Notes: generated by a model not told the origin, from the sequence alone. Counted from the first letter of the stretch, positions 52,152-62,466 are shown. The stretch: DNA of 64,000 nt from Pseudomonas sp. GR 6-02 (GCF_001655615.1 NZ_CP011567.1:186001-250000); one strand, 5' to 3'. Program-made: numbers and translations.

Positions 52152-55100
52152 AAGGGAGTTTCAACTTATCCGAGTGGGCCCTCAAGCATCAGTCGTTTGT
52201 CTGGTATTTGATGTTCGTCGCGCTGTTGATGGGCGTGTTCTCCTACCTGAACCTGGGCCGCGAAGAAGACCCGTCGTTCACCATCAAAACCATGGTGATC
52301 CAGACCCGCTGGCCCGGCGCGACCCAGGAAGAAACCCTCAAGCAGGTCACTGACCGGATCGAGAAAAAACTCGAAGAACTCGACTCGCTCGATTACGTGA
52401 AAAGCTACACCCGCCCCGGTGAATCGACGGTCTTCGTTAATCTGCTCGACACCACCAGCGCCAAGGACATTCCGCAAATCTGGTATCAGGTGCGCAAGAA
52501 GATCAACGACATCCGCGGCGACTTCCCGCAAGGCCTGCAAGGGCCGGGCTTCAACGATGAGTTCGGTGACGTGTTCGGTTCGGTGTATGCCTTTACCTCT
52601 GACGGCCTGTCAATGCGCCAGCTACGCGATTACGTGGAACAGGTGCGTGCCGAAATCCGTGAAGTGCCAGGGTTGGGCAAGGTCGAAATGATCGGCGAGC
52701 AGGATGAAGTGCTGTACCTGAACTTCTCCACCCGCAAACTCGCCGCCCTCGGCATCGATCAGCGCCAGGTGGTGCAGAGCCTGCAATCACAGAATGCCGT
52801 GACCCCGGCGGGAGTGATCGAGGCCGGCCCTGAGCGGATTTCGGTGCGGACCTCGGGGCAGTTTGCCTCTGAGAAAGACCTGGCCAACGTCAACCTGAAG
52901 CTCAACGACCGCTTCTACCGCCTGGCCGACATCGCCGACATCAGCCGTGGCTATGTCGATCCTGCCACCCCGGAGTTTCGTTTCAACGGCCAGCCAGCCA
53001 TCGGCCTGGCAATCGCCATGAAGAAGGGCGGCAACATCCAGGCATTTGGCAAGGCGCTGCATCTGCGTATGAACGAGCTGACGGCCGACCTGCCGGTGGG
53101 CGTTGGCGTGCACAACGTTTCCGATCAGGCCGAAGTGGTGGAAGAAGCTGTTGGCGGTTTCACCAGTGCGTTGTTCGAAGCCGTGGTGATCGTGCTGATC
53201 GTCAGCTTCGTCAGCCTTGGCGTGCGCGCCGGGCTGGTGGTGGCGTGTTCGATTCCGTTGGTGCTGGCGATGGTCTTCCTCTTCATGGAATACAGTGGCA
53301 TCACCATGCAGCGGATTTCCCTCGGAGCACTGATCATCGCCCTCGGCCTGCTGGTGGACGACGCGATGATCACGGTGGAGATGATGGTCACGCGCCTGGA
53401 AATGGGCGAAACCAAAGAACAGGCGGCGACCTTCGCCTACACCTCGACGGCGTTCCCGATGCTCACCGGCACGCTGGTTACCGTCGCCGGTTTCGTGCCG
53501 ATCGGTTTGAACGCGAGCTCCGCCGGTGAGTACACCTTCACGCTGTTCGCGGTGATCGCGGTGGCTATGCTGGTGTCATGGATCGTCGCCGTGCTGTTCG
53601 CCCCGGTACTCGGTGTGCATATTCTGAGCAGCAATGTGAAACCTCACGACGCAGAGCCAGGGCGCATCGGTCGGGCGTTCAATGGCGGCCTGCTGTGGGC
53701 CATGCGCAATCGCTGGTGGGCCATCGGTATCACCGTGGCGCTGTTCGTGCTCTCGGTGTTTTCCATGCAGTTCGTGCAGAACCAGTTCTTCCCGTCCTCG
53801 GACCGCCCGGAAATCCTCGTCGACCTGAACCTGCCGCAAAACGCCTCGATCGCCGAAACCCGCAAAGCCGTGGACAAGCTTGAAGCGACGCTCAAGGGCG
53901 ACCCGGACATCGTGCGCTGGAGCACCTACATCGGCGAGGGTGCGATCCGTTTCTACCTGCCTCTCGACCAGCAGTTGCAGAACCCGTACTACGCGCAACT
54001 GGTGATCGTCAGCAAAGGCCTGGAGTCACGCACGGCGCTGACTGCTCGTTTGCAAAAGCGCTTGCGTGAAGACTTCGTCGGCATCGGCAGTTACGTCCAG
54101 GCCCTGGAAATGGGCCCGCCGGTGGGGCGTCCGATTCAATACAGGGTCAGCGGTAAAGACATCGATCAAGTGCGCAAACACGCGATCGCCCTGGCCACTG
54201 AACTGGATAAAAACCCGCACATCGGCGAGATCATTTACGACTGGAACGAGCCGGGCAAAGTGCTACGCATCGACATCGCGCAAGACAAGGCGCGGCAACT
54301 GGGGCTGTCGTCGGAAGACGTGGCGAACCTGATGAACAGCATCGTCGTCGGCTCGCCGGTGACGCAGGTCGATGACGACATCTACCTGATCGACGTGGTC
54401 GGCCGCGCTGAAGATGCCGAGCGCGGCAGCCCGGAAACCTTGCAGAACTTGCAGATCGTCACCCCCGGCGGCACTTCGATACCGCTGCTGGCGTTCGCCA
54501 CGGTGCGCTACGAACTGGAGCAACCGCTGGTATGGCGTCGTGACCGCAAACCGACCATCACCATCAAGGCTGCGGTGCGCGACGAGATTCAGCCGACCGA
54601 CCTGGTGAAGCAGTTGCAACCGGACATCGACAAGTTCGCCGCCGGTTTGCCGGTGGGCTACAAAGTCGCCACTGGCGGTACGGTGGAGGAAAGCGGCAAG
54701 GCCCAGGGGCCGATTGCCAAGGTGGTGCCGTTGATGCTGTTTTTGATGGCGACCTTCCTGATGATCCAGTTGCACAGCGTGCAGAAGCTGTTCCTGGTGG
54801 CCAGCGTCGCGCCGCTCGGCTTGATCGGCGTGGTGCTGGCGCTGATTCCGACCGGCACGCCCATGGGCTTCGTGGCGATCCTCGGGATTCTGGCGCTGAT
54901 CGGCATCATCATCCGCAACTCGGTGATTCTGGTGACCCAAATCGATTCTTTCGAGAAGAGCGGTTATACGCCGTGGGACGCGGTGGTGCAGGCCACGGAA
55001 CATCGGCGTCGGCCGATTTTGTTGACGGCAGCGGCGGCGAGTATGGGGATGATCCCGATTGCCCGGGAAGTGTTCTGGGGGCCGATGGCCTACGCGATGA

Positions 55101-55201
55101 TTGGCGGGATCATCATCGCCACCTTGCTGACGCTGCTGTTTTTGCCGGCGCTGTATGTGGCCTGGTACAAGGTACGCGAGCCGAAGAAACAAGCGCCGTA
55201 A
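52148..55201 (+). CDS. triC: TriC-like RND efflux pump
   Basis: A 1017-residue resistance-nodulation-division transporter with 12 predicted helices and two large periplasmic loops. The proton-relay aspartates are in LLVDDAMITVEMM (about 408). The N-terminus (MKGSFNLSEWALKHQSFVWYLM) fits the AcrB/TriC group. In P. aeruginosa TriABC exports triclosan and SDS and uses the separately encoded channel OpmH; likewise no outer-membrane factor is encoded here. It ends 3 bp before a convergent gene. Confidence 0.9.
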   Translation: MKGSFNLSEWALKHQSFVWYLMFVALLMGVFSYLNLGREEDPSFTIKTMVIQTRWPGATQEETLKQVTDRIEKKLEELDSLDYVKSYTRPGESTVFVNLLDTTSAKDIPQIWYQVRKKINDIRGDFPQGLQGPGFNDEFGDVFGSVYAFTSDGLSMRQLRDYVEQVRAEIREVPGLGKVEMIGEQDEVLYLNFSTRKLAALGIDQRQVVQSLQSQNAVTPAGVIEAGPERISVRTSGQFASEKDLANVNLKLNDRFYRLADIADISRGYVDPATPEFRFNGQPAIGLAIAMKKGGNIQAFGKALHLRMNELTADLPVGVGVHNVSDQAEVVEEAVGGFTSALFEAVVIVLIVSFVSLGVRAGLVVACSIPLVLAMVFLFMEYSGITMQRISLGALIIALGLLVDDAMITVEMMVTRLEMGETKEQAATFAYTSTAFPMLTGTLVTVAGFVPIGLNASSAGEYTFTLFAVIAVAMLVSWIVAVLFAPVLGVHILSSNVKPHDAEPGRIGRAFNGGLLWAMRNRWWAIGITVALFVLSVFSMQFVQNQFFPSSDRPEILVDLNLPQNASIAETRKAVDKLEATLKGDPDIVRWSTYIGEGAIRFYLPLDQQLQNPYYAQLVIVSKGLESRTALTARLQKRLREDFVGIGSYVQALEMGPPVGRPIQYRVSGKDIDQVRKHAIALATELDKNPHIGEIIYDWNEPGKVLRIDIAQDKARQLGLSSEDVANLMNSIVVGSPVTQVDDDIYLIDVVGRAEDAERGSPETLQNLQIVTPGGTSIPLLAFATVRYELEQPLVWRRDRKPTITIKAAVRDEIQPTDLVKQLQPDIDKFAAGLPVGYKVATGGTVEESGKAQGPIAKVVPLMLFLMATFLMIQLHSVQKLFLVASVAPLGLIGVVLALIPTGTPMGFVAILGILALIGIIIRNSVILVTQIDSFEKSGYTPWDAVVQATEHRRRPILLTAAAASMGMIPIAREVFWGPMAYAMIGGIIIATLLTLLFLPALYVAWYKVREPKKQAP

Positions 55202-55204
55202 CGA

Positions 55205-55834
55205 TCAGTCGGCTCGACGCCAAACGCTGGCCAACCAAGGCTGCTGCTCCCGCGGCAGCCCCGCCGGCCGGTAGTAATGCTCCAGCTCCACAAACCCCGC
55301 CTCGGTCAGCATTTGTTGCCACGCCGCCAGGTCGTAATACGCCCCATAACGCGGTCCGTTCCAGCCTTCCTGATTCTCGCCACGGGGATTGGAACTGAAC
55401 AACACACCGCCCGGCTTCAATGCCGCGCGCAGTTGCTTCAACACCCTGGGCAACTCCTGACTCGGGACATGAAACAGCACCGCATTGGCAAAAATCCCGT
55501 CAAACCGCTCGGCTGGCAGATCGAGCTTCAGGAAGTCCTGCTGCCAGACCTCACACCCGCTGTCGTCCCGGGCCATCTGCGCAAGCTTTTCCGAACCGTC
55601 GAGCCCGATGGCGATGTGGCCCAGGCGGGTGAAGGTTTTCAGGTCGCGGCCGGGGCCACAGCCAAAGTCGAGAATGCTGAAGGGCGCCTCACCCTGGATG
55701 TGCCGTAGCAGGGCATCGATGTTCTGGCTGACATCGTGATCGCGAGTGCCTTCACGGAAGTCCTCGGCCACCGCGTTGTAATGGCCCAGGGTGGTAGAGG
55801 TGATCTGCTCCAGGTCGGCGGGAGTCTGTTTCAT
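55205..55834 (-). CDS. Class I SAM-dependent methyltransferase
   Basis: A 209-residue methyltransferase with a Rossmann core. Motif I is ILDFGCGPGRDLKTF (about 62), the acidic residue of motif II is in IGLDGSEKLAQMA, and motif IV is FDGIFANAVLFHVP. C-terminal YYRPAGLPREQQPWLASVW is typical of the Pseudomonas homologues. The substrate is unknown. ATG at 55834 is preferred over the longer frame from 55864. It is convergent with triC and downstream of metI on the same strand by 64 bp. Confidence 0.87.
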   Translation of the reverse strand: MKQTPADLEQITSTTLGHYNAVAEDFREGTRDHDVSQNIDALLRHIQGEAPFSILDFGCGPGRDLKTFTRLGHIAIGLDGSEKLAQMARDDSGCEVWQQDFLKLDLPAERFDGIFANAVLFHVPSQELPRVLKQLRAALKPGGVLFSSNPRGENQEGWNGPRYGAYYDLAAWQQMLTEAGFVELEHYYRPAGLPREQQPWLASVWRRAD

Positions 55835-55898
55835 GGTCGGCTGCACAGAAAAAGAAAGAAGCACTGACTATAAGCGCTTTCGCACTTTTGATCTTGAT

Positions 55899-56543
55899 TC
55901 AGCGCTTGTTCAACCCCCGCGCCAACCGATCCCCACCCAACTGAATCACCGCCACCAACACCACCAGCAACACAATCACCGTCAACATGATCTGGCTGTC
56001 AAAGCGCTGATACCCATATCGATAAGCAATGTCGCCCAACCCACCAGCGCCAATCGCCCCGGCCATGGCCGATGAGTTGATCATGGTCACCAGCGTAATG
56101 GTGAAGCCGCCGACAATCCCCGGCAGCGCCTCGGGCAGCAGCACATGCCAGACGATATGCCAGCGTCGGCAACCCATTGCCTGCGCCGCTTCGATCAACC
56201 CGTGGTCGACTTCCCGCAGGCTGACTTCGGCGATGCGTGCGAAGAACGGCGTAGCGGCAATAGTCAGCGGCACCACCGCTGCCCAAACGCCATAGGTGGT
56301 GCCGACGATCAACCGGGTGAACGGAATCAGCGCCACCATCAAAATCAGAAACGGAATCGAGCGGAACAGGTTCACGAACGCGCCCAGTGCGCGGTTCAGC
56401 GCCGGTGCTTCGTAGATCCCGCCTTTGGTGCTGGTGACCAGGATCACCGCCAGCGGAATACCCACCAACAGCGCGATCAGTGACGACACGCCGACCATCA
56501 GGAAGGTGTCGATGAAGCCTTGCAGCAATCGATCAAACCACAT
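55899..56543 (-). CDS. metI: MetI-type methionine ABC transporter permease
   Basis: A 214-residue permease with five helices. The N-terminus [19 protein letters not shown], the [33 protein letters not shown] segment and the coupling loop [26 protein letters not shown] are diagnostic of MetI. Start at 56543 overlaps the metN stop by 11 bases. Here the gene order is metQ-metN-metI, downstream of desulfurisation-type enzymes, so the substrate may be a methionine derivative or another organosulfur compound. Confidence 0.9.
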   Translation of the reverse strand: MWFDRLLQGFIDTFLMVGVSSLIALLVGIPLAVILVTSTKGGIYEAPALNRALGAFVNLFRSIPFLILMVALIPFTRLIVGTTYGVWAAVVPLTIAATPFFARIAEVSLREVDHGLIEAAQAMGCRRWHIVWHVLLPEALPGIVGGFTITLVTMINSSAMAGAIGAGGLGDIAYRYGYQRFDSQIMLTVIVLLVVLVAVIQLGGDRLARGLNKR

Positions 56544-57654
56544 AACCCAGCACCTCCACCTGTTGCGCCCAATGACTGGCGCGCTGACGCAATTCCTCGG
56601 CACCGAGGGACGAACCGGTCACCGCCAGCAGCAATTGCCCCAGCGCATGGCCCTGAATCCGTTCCACGCCCCCTTGCAGCAAACGCACACGACCACCGAG
56701 GGCGCTGAACAGCGCCGCCAGGTCTGGCTCGTCGCGGGTATTGCCAGTGAATTGCAAGCGCAGGACCACGGCAGCGTCCGAAGACTGCGGCTGTGCCTGC
56801 AAGCGGCTTTGCAGTTCGTCCGGCAGGCCATGTTGCAGCGGTGCGAGCAAGGTCTTGCTCACTTCATGCTGCGGGTTGCCGAAGACTTCCCAGACCGGCC
56901 CTTGCTCGACGATTCGCCCGTGCTCCAGCACCACGACCCGATCACAGATATCGCGGATCACCGCCATCTCGTGGGTGATCAGCACGATGGTCAGGCCCAG
57001 GCGCTGATTAATCTCGCGCAACAGGCCGAGGATCGATTGGGTGGTCTCTGGGTCGAGGGCCGAAGTGGCCTCGTCGCACAGCAGAATCTCCGGGTCATGC
57101 ACCAACGCACGGGCGATGCCGACACGTTGTTTCTGCCCGCCGGAAAGCTGCGCCGGATAAGCCTTGTGCTTGCCTTGCAGGCCGACCAGTTCGAGCAATT
57201 CACGGACCTTCTGCTCGCGTTTTTCCTTGGGAACACCGGCGACTTTCAGCGGCAACTCGACGTTCTGCCAAACCGTCTTGGCCGACATCAGATTGAAGTG
57301 CTGGAAGATCATGCCGATGCGTCGGCGCAGCGCCACCAGACGGTCTTCATCGAACTCGCCGATGTCCACCTGATCGATCAGCACTCGCCCGCTGCTCGGT
57401 TGTTCGAGGCGGTTGATGGTACGGATCAGAGACGACTTGCCGGCACCGCTGCGCCCGATGATGCCGAACACTTCGCCGCGTTGGATTGCCAGGTCGATAC
57501 CGTGCAGGGCCGCCACCGGACCTTGCTGGCCATTGTAGGTTTTACCCAGGCCGATGAAGCGCACGTGGGCGCGGTTCAGCTCGGGGTGGAGCTCGGTGCG
57601 TTCAGCACTGTGTGGCTCTGGAGTCTCCAGTCGCCGTTGGATGGCGGCCGTCAT
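56533..57654 (-). CDS. metN: MetN-type methionine ABC transporter ATPase
   Basis: A 373-residue ATPase with Walker [10 protein letters not shown] (about 68), signature [15 protein letters not shown] (about 170), Walker [15 protein letters not shown] and switch His [10 protein letters not shown]. The C-terminal ~100 residues form the NIL domain, which in E. coli MetN binds methionine and inhibits transport. The N-terminus carries about 25 extra residues before the ABC domain. Two bases separate it from metQ. Confidence 0.92.
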   Translation of the reverse strand: MTAAIQRRLETPEPHSAERTELHPELNRAHVRFIGLGKTYNGQQGPVAALHGIDLAIQRGEVFGIIGRSGAGKSSLIRTINRLEQPSSGRVLIDQVDIGEFDEDRLVALRRRIGMIFQHFNLMSAKTVWQNVELPLKVAGVPKEKREQKVRELLELVGLQGKHKAYPAQLSGGQKQRVGIARALVHDPEILLCDEATSALDPETTQSILGLLREINQRLGLTIVLITHEMAVIRDICDRVVVLEHGRIVEQGPVWEVFGNPQHEVSKTLLAPLQHGLPDELQSRLQAQPQSSDAAVVLRLQFTGNTRDEPDLAALFSALGGRVRLLQGGVERIQGHALGQLLLAVTGSSLGAEELRQRASHWAQQVEVLGYVV

Positions 57655-57656
57655 GC

Positions 57657-58466
57657 TCAGCTTTCCCAGCCGGCTTGATAGAGCTTGCCGTGGGCTTTAT
57701 CCAGCGCTGCGCGAACCGCTGGCGAGTGCTGATAGATGTCGACGAATTTGATCAGCCGTGGGTCGGTTTTGCTTTTCGGCTGGATCACGAACTGGATCAC
57801 GTATTCCTTGTGATCGAGACCATCGAACAGCAGGGCGGAACTGGCATCGAAGGTTTTCGACAGGCGAATGTAGGCCGGATAACCCTGGACCAGATCGGCG
57901 TCGTCGTAGGCGCGTACCAGTTGCACGGCTTCGACCTGAAGGATTTTGATTTTCTTCGGGTTGGCGATGATGTCCTCTTCGGTGGCCTTGTAGCCGACGC
58001 CCGGTTTGAGCGTGATCAACCCGGCCTTGGCCAATAGCTGCAGGCCGCGACCGCTGTTGATCGGGTCGTTGGCGATGGCCACGCTGGCGCCTTCTGGCAA
58101 CTCGGCGAAGCTTTTGTAGTTCTTCGAATAGAGGCCGACGTTGTTGATGATGCCCGGGGCGAACGGCACCAGATCAAAGCCGGCCGCGGCCTTGGCGTTT
58201 TCCAGGAACGGGATGTGCTGGAAATAGTTCACGTCGATGTCGCCCGAGGCGAGGCTGACGTTGGGAGCGATCCAGTCGCTGAATTCCACCAGTTCGACTT
58301 TCAGGCCTTGTTTGCTGGCTTCCTCTACGGCGGCTTCCAGCGGAATGGCGAAGGCGGCGGTGGTGCCGACCTTCAACGGCGCGTCGGCGGCGAAGGTGAT
58401 GGAGCTGAAGAGGCCGAGGGCCAGGGCCAGTGCTTTGACTGGGTGGGATAAGAGTTTTTTGGTCAT
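57657..58466 (-). CDS. metQ: MetQ-type substrate-binding protein
   Basis: A 269-residue periplasmic binding protein with signal peptide ending ITFAAD (about residue 27) and no lipobox. Core motifs are [36 protein letters not shown] and [22 protein letters not shown]. It differs clearly from the orphan MetQ at 44088. It starts the metQNI set and lies 189 bp (mostly a REPIN) below the monooxygenase gene on the same strand, so it may still be part of the sfnB-like transcript. Confidence 0.9.
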   Translation of the reverse strand: MTKKLLSHPVKALALALGLFSSITFAADAPLKVGTTAAFAIPLEAAVEEASKQGLKVELVEFSDWIAPNVSLASGDIDVNYFQHIPFLENAKAAAGFDLVPFAPGIINNVGLYSKNYKSFAELPEGASVAIANDPINSGRGLQLLAKAGLITLKPGVGYKATEEDIIANPKKIKILQVEAVQLVRAYDDADLVQGYPAYIRLSKTFDASSALLFDGLDHKEYVIQFVIQPKSKTDPRLIKFVDIYQHSPAVRAALDKAHGKLYQAGWES

Positions 58467-58503
58467 GATGATTTTCCAGTCAATTGTTTAATGTGCATGC
58501 TTT

Positions 58504-58651
58504 TGTGGCGAGGGAGCTTGCTCCCGCTGGGCTGCGAAGCGGCCCCAAAGCCATTCAATGAGTTCAGTCAGTTGAAACTCGCCAGCAGGTTTTGCGACTG
58601 CTGCGCAGTCGAGCGGGGCGATGCGGCGTTCCGACAAGCTCCCTCGCCACA
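58504..58651. repeat. REPIN-type palindromic repeat pair with expanded right arm
   Basis: Left arm TGTGGCGAGGGAGCTTGCTC; right arm ATGCGGCGTTCCGACAAGCT then CCCTCGCCACA. The GCGGCGTTCCGACAAGC insert is shared with 7409 and 29106. It lies between metQ and the monooxygenase gene. Confidence 0.86.
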
Positions 58652-58655
58652 GGTT

Positions 58656-60008
58656 TTAGTGTCGGTAGTGGGAGCCCGTGTGTTGCTCAGGCAAATGCGC
58701 GTCACGCTGAAACAGTTTTTCCCGCAGGCTGCCGTCGTCGTAAGCGGTCTTGTATGACCCTCGGCGCTGCAACTCCGGAATCACCAGCTCAATGAAATCC
58801 ACATAGCTTTCCGGGGTGACGATCCGTGTCAGGTTGAAGCCGTCGAGGCCGGTTTCGGCGATCCATGATTCCAGCTCATCGGCCACTTGCTCAGGCGAGC
58901 CGACCACGGTGATGTAGCGGCCACCGAGGGCGTGTTGTTCCAGCAGTTTGCGGCGGGTCCAGTCGTTGTTTTGCAGGTTCTTGGTGGCAGACTGGATGGC
59001 GTTGCTCTTCACGTACTGGATCGGTTCGTCGAGTTCGTACTCGGAAAAATCGATCCCGGTGGACGCCGAAAAGTGCGCGACGCCGGCCTCGGCGCTGGCG
59101 TAGCTCAGGTATTCGGCATGCTTGGCCCAGGCCAGCGCTTCGGTGGCGCCGACGATCACGTTCAAGCCCATGAACACCTTGATGTCCCAAGGATTGCGCC
59201 CGGCCTCGACGGCGCTGGCGCGAACCTTGTCCACTTGAGCCCGGGTCGCCGGTTTGTTCTGGCCGCTGATGAACACGCACTCGGCATGCCGACCGGCGAA
59301 CAGCAAACCGCGATCGGAGCTGCCGGCCTGGAACAGCACCGGCGTGCGTTGCGGCGACGGCTCGCAGAGGTGATAACCCTCGACCTGATAGAACTCGCCC
59401 TTGTGCTCGACCTTGTGCACTTTGTCTGGCTGGGCGTAGATCCGTTGCTCGCGGTCGTTGAGCACCGCGCCGTTTTCCCAGCTGCCTTCCCAGAGTTTGT
59501 AGAGCACTTGCAGGTATTCGTCGGCCTGGTCGTAACGTCGGTCATGTTCCACCTGCTCGCTGAGGCCCATGGCCTTGGCGGCACTGTCCAGATAGCCGGT
59601 GACGATGTTCCAGCCGACCCGGCCGCGACTCAGATGATCAAGCGTCGACAGGCGTCGGGCGAACAGATACGGCGGCTCGTAGGTCAGGTTGGCGGTCAGG
59701 CCGAAGCCGAGGTTCTTGGTGACCGCGGCCATGGCCGAGACCAGGAGCAGCGGGTCGTTGACCGGCAACTGGATCGACTCTTTGAGCGGCACGTCGACCG
59801 AGTTCTGGTAGACGTCGTACACGCCGACGATGTCGGCGATGAACAGACCGTCGAACAGTCCGCGCTCCAGCAGTTGCGCCAGTTCGGTCCAGTATTCGAT
59901 CGTCTTGTACTGGGTGGACGTGTCCCGTGGATGGGTCCACAGGCCATGGTTGATGTGCCCGATGCAGTTCATGTTGAACGCGTTGAGCAGGATCTTCTTT
60001 TTGCTCAT
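58656..60008 (-). CDS. LLM-class FMN-dependent monooxygenase (NtaA/SnaA/DszA family)
   Basis: A 450-residue flavin-dependent monooxygenase using reduced FMN. N-terminal KILLNAFNMNCIGHINHGLWTHP and central LGFGLTANLTYEPPYLFARRLSTLDHLSRGRVGWNIVTGYLDSAAKAMG are characteristic of the NtaA/DszA branch of luciferase-like enzymes, several of which open C-S or C-N bonds. The ATG at 60008 has GGGGGA 7 bases upstream. Its start overlaps the stop of the second SfnB-like gene. Oxidative release of sulfur from an organosulfur compound is the likely role. A dedicated FMN reductase is not adjacent. Confidence 0.9.
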   Translation of the reverse strand: MSKKKILLNAFNMNCIGHINHGLWTHPRDTSTQYKTIEYWTELAQLLERGLFDGLFIADIVGVYDVYQNSVDVPLKESIQLPVNDPLLLVSAMAAVTKNLGFGLTANLTYEPPYLFARRLSTLDHLSRGRVGWNIVTGYLDSAAKAMGLSEQVEHDRRYDQADEYLQVLYKLWEGSWENGAVLNDREQRIYAQPDKVHKVEHKGEFYQVEGYHLCEPSPQRTPVLFQAGSSDRGLLFAGRHAECVFISGQNKPATRAQVDKVRASAVEAGRNPWDIKVFMGLNVIVGATEALAWAKHAEYLSYASAEAGVAHFSASTGIDFSEYELDEPIQYVKSNAIQSATKNLQNNDWTRRKLLEQHALGGRYITVVGSPEQVADELESWIAETGLDGFNLTRIVTPESYVDFIELVIPELQRRGSYKTAYDDGSLREKLFQRDAHLPEQHTGSHYRH

Positions 60009-61201
60009 CAAATGGTCCCCCGCAACGGCGGGTTTTCATCGTTGAGGTAGTAATTGCCCACCGCGTGATACTTCCAGCGCACCGGATCGTGCAGGGTGTG
60101 CACCCGGGCGTTGCGCCAGTGCCGATCGAGGCCGTGCTCAATCAGGGTCGCCTGGCTACCAGCCAGTTCGAACAACGTGCTGCCGGCGGCGAGGGAGATC
60201 TCAGTGCTGATGGCCCGGGCTTCGGCAACCGCAATCGACGCGGCGGCGACGGTCTCGGCATTGGTGTCGGCCTGGGCCCGGTCGAGGAATTCGCCGGAGC
60301 GTTCCAGCAAGGCTTCGGTGGCGTGCAGACGAATACTCAAGTGGCCGAAACTCTTGATGGTCAGCGGGTCTTCGGTGGCTGTTTCATGCGTGGCGTCGAT
60401 CCACGGTCGGGTTTTGGTGCGCACGAAATGCAATGCATCTTCATAGGCTGCGCGGGCAATGCCGGTGTCGATCGCGGCGTGGAGAATCTGCGCCAATGGG
60501 CCGACAGTGGTCGGGCGTTCGAATGCGCTTTGAAATGGAATCACGTCTTCGGCGGCAACGTAGACATCCTCGAACACCACCGAACCGCTGCCGGTGGTGC
60601 GCTGGCCGAAGCCGCTCCAGTCGTCGATGACCGTCAGGCCTTTGCTGTTGTGCGGGACGAAGGCCAGCTGCTGCACGCCGTTTTCATCCACTACTGAGGT
60701 GGGGATGCGCTGGGCGTAAATGGCGCCGGTGGCGTAGAACTTGCGGCCGTTGATGCGATAGCCGTCACCGTTGCGGGTCAGGCGGGTGACGCGGTCATGG
60801 GCGGTTTTGGTGCCCAGTTCCGCCAGTGCATTGCCGAAACGCTGGCCGGCCAGCACTTCGGCGTACAGGCGTTTTTTCTGCTCATGGCTGCCGTTCACAC
60901 GGAGCACTTCGAGGGCGTAGAAATGGTTCTGCGGGATCTGCCCCAGGGAGCCGTCAGCCTGGGCGATCAACGCGATCACTTTGGCCAGGGTGGCGTTGGA
61001 AACCCCGGCGCCGCCGTATTCCTTTGGCACGCTGATGCCCCAAAGACCCGAACGGGAAAACACTTCCAGTTCCGGGTGCGGCAAACGACGTTCGCGGTCG
61101 CGCAGGGCGCTGTCGCGTTTGAAGTCGTCGGCCAGGTCACCGGCGACGATCAGGGCTTGCTCATCGCTGGTAATGACCGCGACGTTTCGAGAAAGAGACA
61201 T
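60008..61201 (-). CDS. SfnB-family acyl-CoA-dehydrogenase-like flavoenzyme (second copy)
   Basis: A 397-residue flavoprotein of the SfnB/DszC type, which has the acyl-CoA dehydrogenase fold but acts in sulfur acquisition. N-terminal helices precede SGLWGISVPKEYGGAGVSNATLAKVIALIAQADGSLGQIPQNHFYALE, then NGRKFYATGAIYAQ, VIDDWSGFGQRTTGSGSVVFEDVYV, and the C-terminal LDRHWRNARVHTLHDPVRWKYHAVG. It is a tandem paralogue of the gene at 61225-62466, 23 bp away, and is coupled by a 1-base stop/start overlap to the monooxygenase. Confidence 0.88.
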   Translation of the reverse strand: MSLSRNVAVITSDEQALIVAGDLADDFKRDSALRDRERRLPHPELEVFSRSGLWGISVPKEYGGAGVSNATLAKVIALIAQADGSLGQIPQNHFYALEVLRVNGSHEQKKRLYAEVLAGQRFGNALAELGTKTAHDRVTRLTRNGDGYRINGRKFYATGAIYAQRIPTSVVDENGVQQLAFVPHNSKGLTVIDDWSGFGQRTTGSGSVVFEDVYVAAEDVIPFQSAFERPTTVGPLAQILHAAIDTGIARAAYEDALHFVRTKTRPWIDATHETATEDPLTIKSFGHLSIRLHATEALLERSGEFLDRAQADTNAETVAAASIAVAEARAISTEISLAAGSTLFELAGSQATLIEHGLDRHWRNARVHTLHDPVRWKYHAVGNYYLNDENPPLRGTI

Positions 61202-61224
61202 GTGTTTCTCCAGCGATCTGGTCG

Positions 61225-62466
61225 TTAAATCCAGGAGTGGCGAGCCGGCAACGTGCCGTTCAAGTGATATGCGCCAACCGCGTGATACTTCCAGCGCACC
61301 GGGTCGTGCAGCGTGTGCACCCGGGCATTGCGCCAGTGGCGGTCGAGGTTGAACTCGGCGAGGGTGGCGCGGCTGCCGGCCAGCTCGAAGAGTTTTTCGC
61401 TGGCCAGCAGCGAGATCTCGGTGGTCAGCACTTTGGCCTCGGCAACGGCAATCGAGGCGCGTGCCGCAGACTCGGCGGTGAGCGGCGCGGCGTTGACCTG
61501 ATCGAGCACTTGCCCGGCCTTGCGCAGCAGCGCTTCGGCGGCGTGCAGTTCAATTTTCAGCTTGCCGATATCGGCGATCACGTAGAGGTCGTCGCTGGCC
61601 CGTTCGACCTTGGCGTCGATCCAGGGCCGGGCACGGGTTTTCACGAATTCGATGGCGTCATCGATAGCGCCCCGGGCGATGCCGGCGTCGATGGCTGCTT
61701 GAATCAGCTGCGATACGGCGCCCTGAGTGTTCGGGCTGTCGTTGATCCTCCAGTTATCCACCACCAACTCGGCGTCGACCCGCACGTTGTTGAGCAAAAT
61801 GGTGCCGCTGGCGGTGGTGCGCTGGCCGAACCCCGACCAGTCATCGACGATGCGCAGGCCCGGGGTGCCACGACGAACGAAGGCCAGCACTTGCTTGCCG
61901 TCGTCGTTCAGCGCCTTGACGGCCACCCAATGGGCGAACAAGGCGCCGGTGGAGTAGAACTTCTGCCCGTTGATGACGAAGCCATCGCCGTCTGCGGTGA
62001 TTCGCGCCTTGAGCTCCAGGGTATTTTTGGTACCGCGCTCCGGCCCCGCGTTACCGATCCGCCAGCCTTCGAGCACGCTTTTGAACAGCTGTTTTTTCTG
62101 CGACTCGGTGGCACTGCCCAGTATCAGGTTGAGAATCCCGAACTGGTTCTGCGGGATCTGCCCCAGGGCCGGGTCGGCTGCGGAAATGATTGCGAAGACT
62201 TCGGCAACGGTGACGAATGAAACCTGTGGGCCGCCGTACTCACGCGGGATGGCAATGCTGCCCAGGCCGCTGCGAGTGAACTGTTCGATTTCCGACCAGG
62301 GCAACTTGCGCTGCTGGTCACGTTTGGCGGCGTGCAGGCGGGCGACTTGCGCCAGCTCTTGGGCAGCCTTGATGGCTTGTGCGTCGTTGCGCAAGACCTG
62401 CGCGGGCAACAACAATGGGGCGATGTCCAGATCACTCTGGATGATTGCATCTGCCAGACTGGACAT
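61225..62466 (-). CDS. SfnB-family acyl-CoA-dehydrogenase-like flavoenzyme (first copy)
   Basis: A 413-residue enzyme of the same family as its downstream neighbour. Shared landmarks are SGLGSIAIPREYGGPQVSFVTVAEVFAIISAADPALGQIPQNQFGILN, NGQKFYSTGALFAHWVAVK, VDDWSGFGQRTTASGTILLNNVRV and the C-terminal LDRHWRNARVHTLHDPVRWKYHAVG. AAGGAG lies 8 bases before the ATG, inside a tiny upstream ORF whose TGA overlaps this ATG. First large gene of the presumed organosulfur operon. Confidence 0.88.
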   Translation of the reverse strand: MSSLADAIIQSDLDIAPLLLPAQVLRNDAQAIKAAQELAQVARLHAAKRDQQRKLPWSEIEQFTRSGLGSIAIPREYGGPQVSFVTVAEVFAIISAADPALGQIPQNQFGILNLILGSATESQKKQLFKSVLEGWRIGNAGPERGTKNTLELKARITADGDGFVINGQKFYSTGALFAHWVAVKALNDDGKQVLAFVRRGTPGLRIVDDWSGFGQRTTASGTILLNNVRVDAELVVDNWRINDSPNTQGAVSQLIQAAIDAGIARGAIDDAIEFVKTRARPWIDAKVERASDDLYVIADIGKLKIELHAAEALLRKAGQVLDQVNAAPLTAESAARASIAVAEAKVLTTEISLLASEKLFELAGSRATLAEFNLDRHWRNARVHTLHDPVRWKYHAVGAYHLNGTLPARHSWI

